Position numbers and translations under genes: made by a program. Of a DNA stretch of 64,000 nt, positions 60,678 through 64,000 are shown piece by piece. Below the pieces are notes generated by a model. That model had not been told where the DNA came from and ran no database searches. It saw only the letters and a list, made by a program, of their open reading frames with translations. The DNA comes from Cryptomeria japonica (lineage: Eukaryota > Streptophyta > Pinopsida > Cupressales > Cupressaceae): NCBI RefSeq assembly GCF_030272615.1, contig NC_081406.1:185853770-185917769 (forward strand). Direction: 5' to 3'. Each line of letters begins with the position of its first letter. The stretch's first letter is position 1.

Positions 60678-62061
60678 TGTTGAACACAGAGTACAACTAA
60701 GAGGGGGGGCGAATCAGTGGTTCCTTCATCTATTCTTTTTCTGATCTAACTTAATAATATCAATTATTTACTTAATCACATAGACAGTCCAACCGGTAAT
60801 ATAAGAAAGAAGAGAAAAGTGATCATGCATACATAACCAACTCACAACACCAGATTTATGAGGAAAACCCAATATGGGAAAAAAACCCAGTGAGAAAAGT
60901 TGTTGAAGATTACTGCTCCAATCCAGCCTCATAGAAAAACATAGTTACAAAGTTTAGGGCATCAAACTAAGGAGAACCAACCCTTGCACTTTTAGGGCAC
61001 CAACCCAAGGAGCACCAACCCCTGCATCAAGCTCCAACTTGGCAATGTATATTGAAATATTATTTGAGTACAACTTAGGCTTCTTACTGCAAATGAATTT
61101 TGCAGCTCTTGAATCAATTAACTTTCTGTTATCTTTCTCTCCTTCTCTCACACAGTCTCTCAGTACATTGTGTCACAGTGGGATACTACCTTCTCTACCA
61201 CGCCTTACCGATAGGGCTCAACTGCTCCACTATGAAACTACCGGTAGGATCCTCTGACCGGTCTGCCTGCTTTCTCACACTGTAACTTCATCAAAAGCCC
61301 TTCTCAAGTTATTTTTCTTCCAACTCCTCTCCTCACAACTTTCTTCACTGCAACATCATCATTTCTTCAGTCCATTCTCCCCTTTTCTTCTTGAATAGGT
61401 TCCCGCCAAAAGGTAGATTCAAAATCCGAGTGGTTAGGGTTTCTACACCATCCTCGAGGAAAATTAAATCCAATCAGATATGCAAGATCTGATCTCCTTG
61501 ATGTCCATCTGTTCTTCACCATCATTTTTTGTGCTTTTTCAAATTTAGGAAACGTGATCCTTCATTTTAGATTTGCATTTTACAGATTTCCATTAATGCT
61601 CCTGTTGTTTCCTTTTCAGGGTGATCTTTCAATCTGATCTTCTATTTTTGATCCAGACGTCAACTACTCCCTTGTTCTTCCTCTTACATTCCTTCTCCCT
61701 TGACCCGCAATCAATCTGATACGATTTCTAGATATACGGTTCCTTCATTAATGATGAATATTAGTTTCATCAACCCAATAAGTGAAACTTTGCCAACTAC
61801 ACCCTACTTGCCTACTTGCCACCTTAGCTTCACATGACATTATTCCAATCTGGACATATCTTTCTAATGGTCAGTCAGTCTAACAAACACATACCGGTAA
61901 AACCCTTTTCCAGTAGAGTGTTCTACACATGTTGACCGGTATAGTATCCTATACTGGTTGTACATCTTAACATTTTGCCTCTTCATCATCCAGGAAGCCA
62001 TCTACCAAGCTCAATCTCCATGGGTTGACATCAATGCTAACTAAGTGCTAAAATTCCAACA
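60678..62061 (-). mobile_element. 3' LTR of Copia element V
   Basis: TGTTGAACACAG to AAATTCCAACA (inverted TGTTG/CAACA ends), 1,384 bp, followed by the antisense polypurine tract ATCTCCCCCTTTGGC at 62062-62076. It interrupts element U's RT; the candidate target site on the left is cttgt (60673-60677), and the right flank is beyond the window. The antisense U5 block AAGAGGGGGGGCGAATCAG is at about 60699. Confidence 0.8.
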
Positions 62062-62169
62062 ATCTCCCCCTTTGGCATTGATGTCAACTTCTCATAGTCC
62101 ACTTCATACCGGTACAATTATCCCCCTTTGAACCATACAATTCTCCCCCTGGACCACACAAACCTTCTT

Positions 62170-64000
62170 AGGTAAATGATACAGCTCCCAACTTGTGTCA
62201 GAGGTACTCAAACGTTTTGAGCGGTAGTGGTTTGGTGAAAATGTCTGCTACTTGTTCACCAGTAGGAACATAATCCATTCTTACCTCTTGTCCTTCAACC
62301 TTCTCTCTGAGGAAGTGGTATTTGATTTAAATGTGCTTTGTTCTAGAATGCATGACCAGATTCTTTGCTATGTTGATGGAACTTGAATTGTCACACCAGA
62401 TAAGAATGGGATCAGTGATGTCCACTTGGATATCTTTGAGAGTCTACTTCATCCAAAGCACTTGAGAGCAACATGTAGCAACAACAATGTATTTAGCTTC
62501 AACAATAGATAGGGAGACTGAGTCCTGCTTCTTGCTATGCCATAAGACCAACCGGTCTCCCAGAAAGAATGTACCACCGCTTGTTCTCTTTCTATCATCA
62601 ATACACCCTACCCAATCGGCATCAGTTTATGCTTCCAAAATAAATTTTCTCTGTTTAGGATACCACAGACCATAGTTGAGCGTTCCTTGTAGATATCTAA
62701 AAATTCTACTAACAACATTCATGTGCGATTGCTTTGGTGCAGCCTGAAATCTGGCCACCATACATACTGCCTGAACAATCTCTGGTCTTGAAGCAGTTAG
62801 ATATAGTTGACTTCCTATCATGGATCTGTACAAAGTCTGATCCACTATCGGTGATTCATCATTCTTACTTAATTTGCTACTAGTCACCATGGGAGTACTT
62901 ACTAGTTTGCAATTTTCATGTTGGAATTTCTTTAGCATCTCCTTTGCATACTTGACCAGTGAGATAAAGATTCCTTCATCTTTCTGTAGTATCTGTAAGC
63001 CAAGGAAGTAAGTAAATTCACCAAGCATTGACATCTCAAATTCTGACTGCATCTAATCAGAAAACTCTTTGCAGAGAGTATCCTTGTTGCCACCAAAGAT
63101 GATGTCATCTACATACACAACCACAATAATCATGTAATGCCCATCTTTTCTTATGTACAAATTATTGTCAACACTTCCCTTTTTGAATCCCCGATCCTTT
63201 AGATATAGATATAACCATGAGTACCATGCTCTGGGGGCTTGCTTTAGACCATACAGAGCTTTCTTTAACTGACATACAAATGTCTCATCATCATGCAACA
63301 TAAATCCTTCCAGTTGCTCCATGTATACTTTTGCTTCCAGGTTTTCATTTAGAAAAGTAGACTTTACATCCATTTGGTGCACTTTGTAGCCCTTGTAGGC
63401 AGAGTAAGCTAGGAACATCCTAATTGCTTCTAATCTAGCCACCGGTGCAAAATTCTCTGAAAAATCAATCTCTTCTACTTGAGAGTATCCTTTGCACACT
63501 AGTCTAACTTTGTGCCTCATAGCCTTACCTTCTTCATTTATTTTGTTTTGGTAGACCCACTTTATGCCAATGATGTTCTTATCTTCTGGTCTAGGGACTA
63601 ATTCCCAAGTCTTGGTCTTCTCAATCTGGTGCATTTCTTCTTCCATGGCATCCATCCATTCTTGTCTCTTGTTAGCCTCAATGAAGGTTTTGGGTTCAAC
63701 TTCAGTCATGAGATATAGCTTGACTTGTTCATCATTTCAAGCAAGTCTTCTTCTAGTCTGCACACCATCACTCTTATTTCCTAGTATTTTCTCTTCTGGA
63801 TGATTCAACTGTACATACTGGTTGGGAGCCTTCTGAGGTGCTACCTCTAGTTCAGGGTCAGACTAAACATCAATATTTTTATCATCAGAGTCATCATACC
63901 AATTAATATGTGGTTGACATCCTTTGTGCATATCCTCATCAACTGTTACATGCACGCTTTCAACAATTCTTCTTAGTCTTTTATTGTAGCATTTGCAGGT
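62170..64000 (-). pseudogene. Copia pol (integrase end, reverse transcriptase, RNase H), element V
   Basis: Reading leftwards from the window edge: an integrase-to-RT linker (CYNKRLRRIVESVHV, VQTRRRLA); RT from WMDAMEEEMHQIEKTKTWEL (63670) through [48 protein letters not shown] and the catalytic [10 protein letters not shown] (63125-63095); an in-frame TAG at about 63052; MSMLGEFTYFLGLQI to RYLQGTLNYGLWY; then RNase H with DADWVGCIDDRKRTSGG, SIVEAKY and the C-terminal ADIFTKPLP (62235 region). Stops near 63865, 63737, 62626, 62447, 62320 and 62185 inactivate it. All catalytic RT and RNase H residues I can identify are present. Gag and most of the integrase lie outside the window. Confidence 0.85.

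Overview
The window reads as plant nuclear intergenic DNA built almost entirely of nested, decayed LTR retrotransposons. I see no host gene, rRNA, tRNA or snRNA. Large elements, pol-less LTR elements, solo LTRs and plant-mobile-domain (PMD) coding DNA point to a big repeat-rich seed-plant genome, perhaps a gymnosperm; that is inference, since nothing here is a taxonomic marker.

Layout. 1-885: end of a + strand LTR. 886-3315: AT-rich DNA, microsatellites and a near-palindromic tetranucleotide array. 3376-20169: a minus-strand Copia-type element (family Z) broken by other insertions: a family X element (3996-13687), itself split by a 3.6 kb LTR-like insert (6487-10115), and a solo LTR (14723-15637). 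20170-21602: two LTR fragments. 21603-26898: a minus-strand family Y element. 26899-56693: a second Y element, split by an 18.7 kb Ty3/gypsy element (27998-46728, TSD acaag), a complete family X element (48056-55769, TSD ccttt) and an LTR-like insert (from 56694). 58893-60110: a Y fragment on the + strand. 60111-64000: two Copia elements, one inserted in the reverse-transcriptase gene of the other.

Two things stand out. First, families X and Y keep LTRs, and X keeps a tRNA-iMet-type primer site and a polypurine tract. Both carry a CCHC zinc-knuckle gag and, instead of pol, a roughly 1,000-1,100-codon second gene that I do not recognise. Its N-terminal blocks are alignable between the two families although the rest has diverged, so it looks like a conserved function of pol-less elements. 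Second, the Ty3/gypsy element (Tat-like: dual RNase H, G-patch) carries, antisense to gag-pol, a PMD gene with its own TATA-like box and a spliced first exon. A degenerate TCGTACGA-type motif is scattered in the element's leader and again inside the intron of that antisense gene.

All coding regions are broken by stops and frameshifts. Many lesions are G-to-A/C-to-T (zinc-knuckle and integrase Cys to Tyr, integrase catalytic Glu codon to TAG), as expected of long methylated, silenced repeats. All alignments and counts were made by eye.
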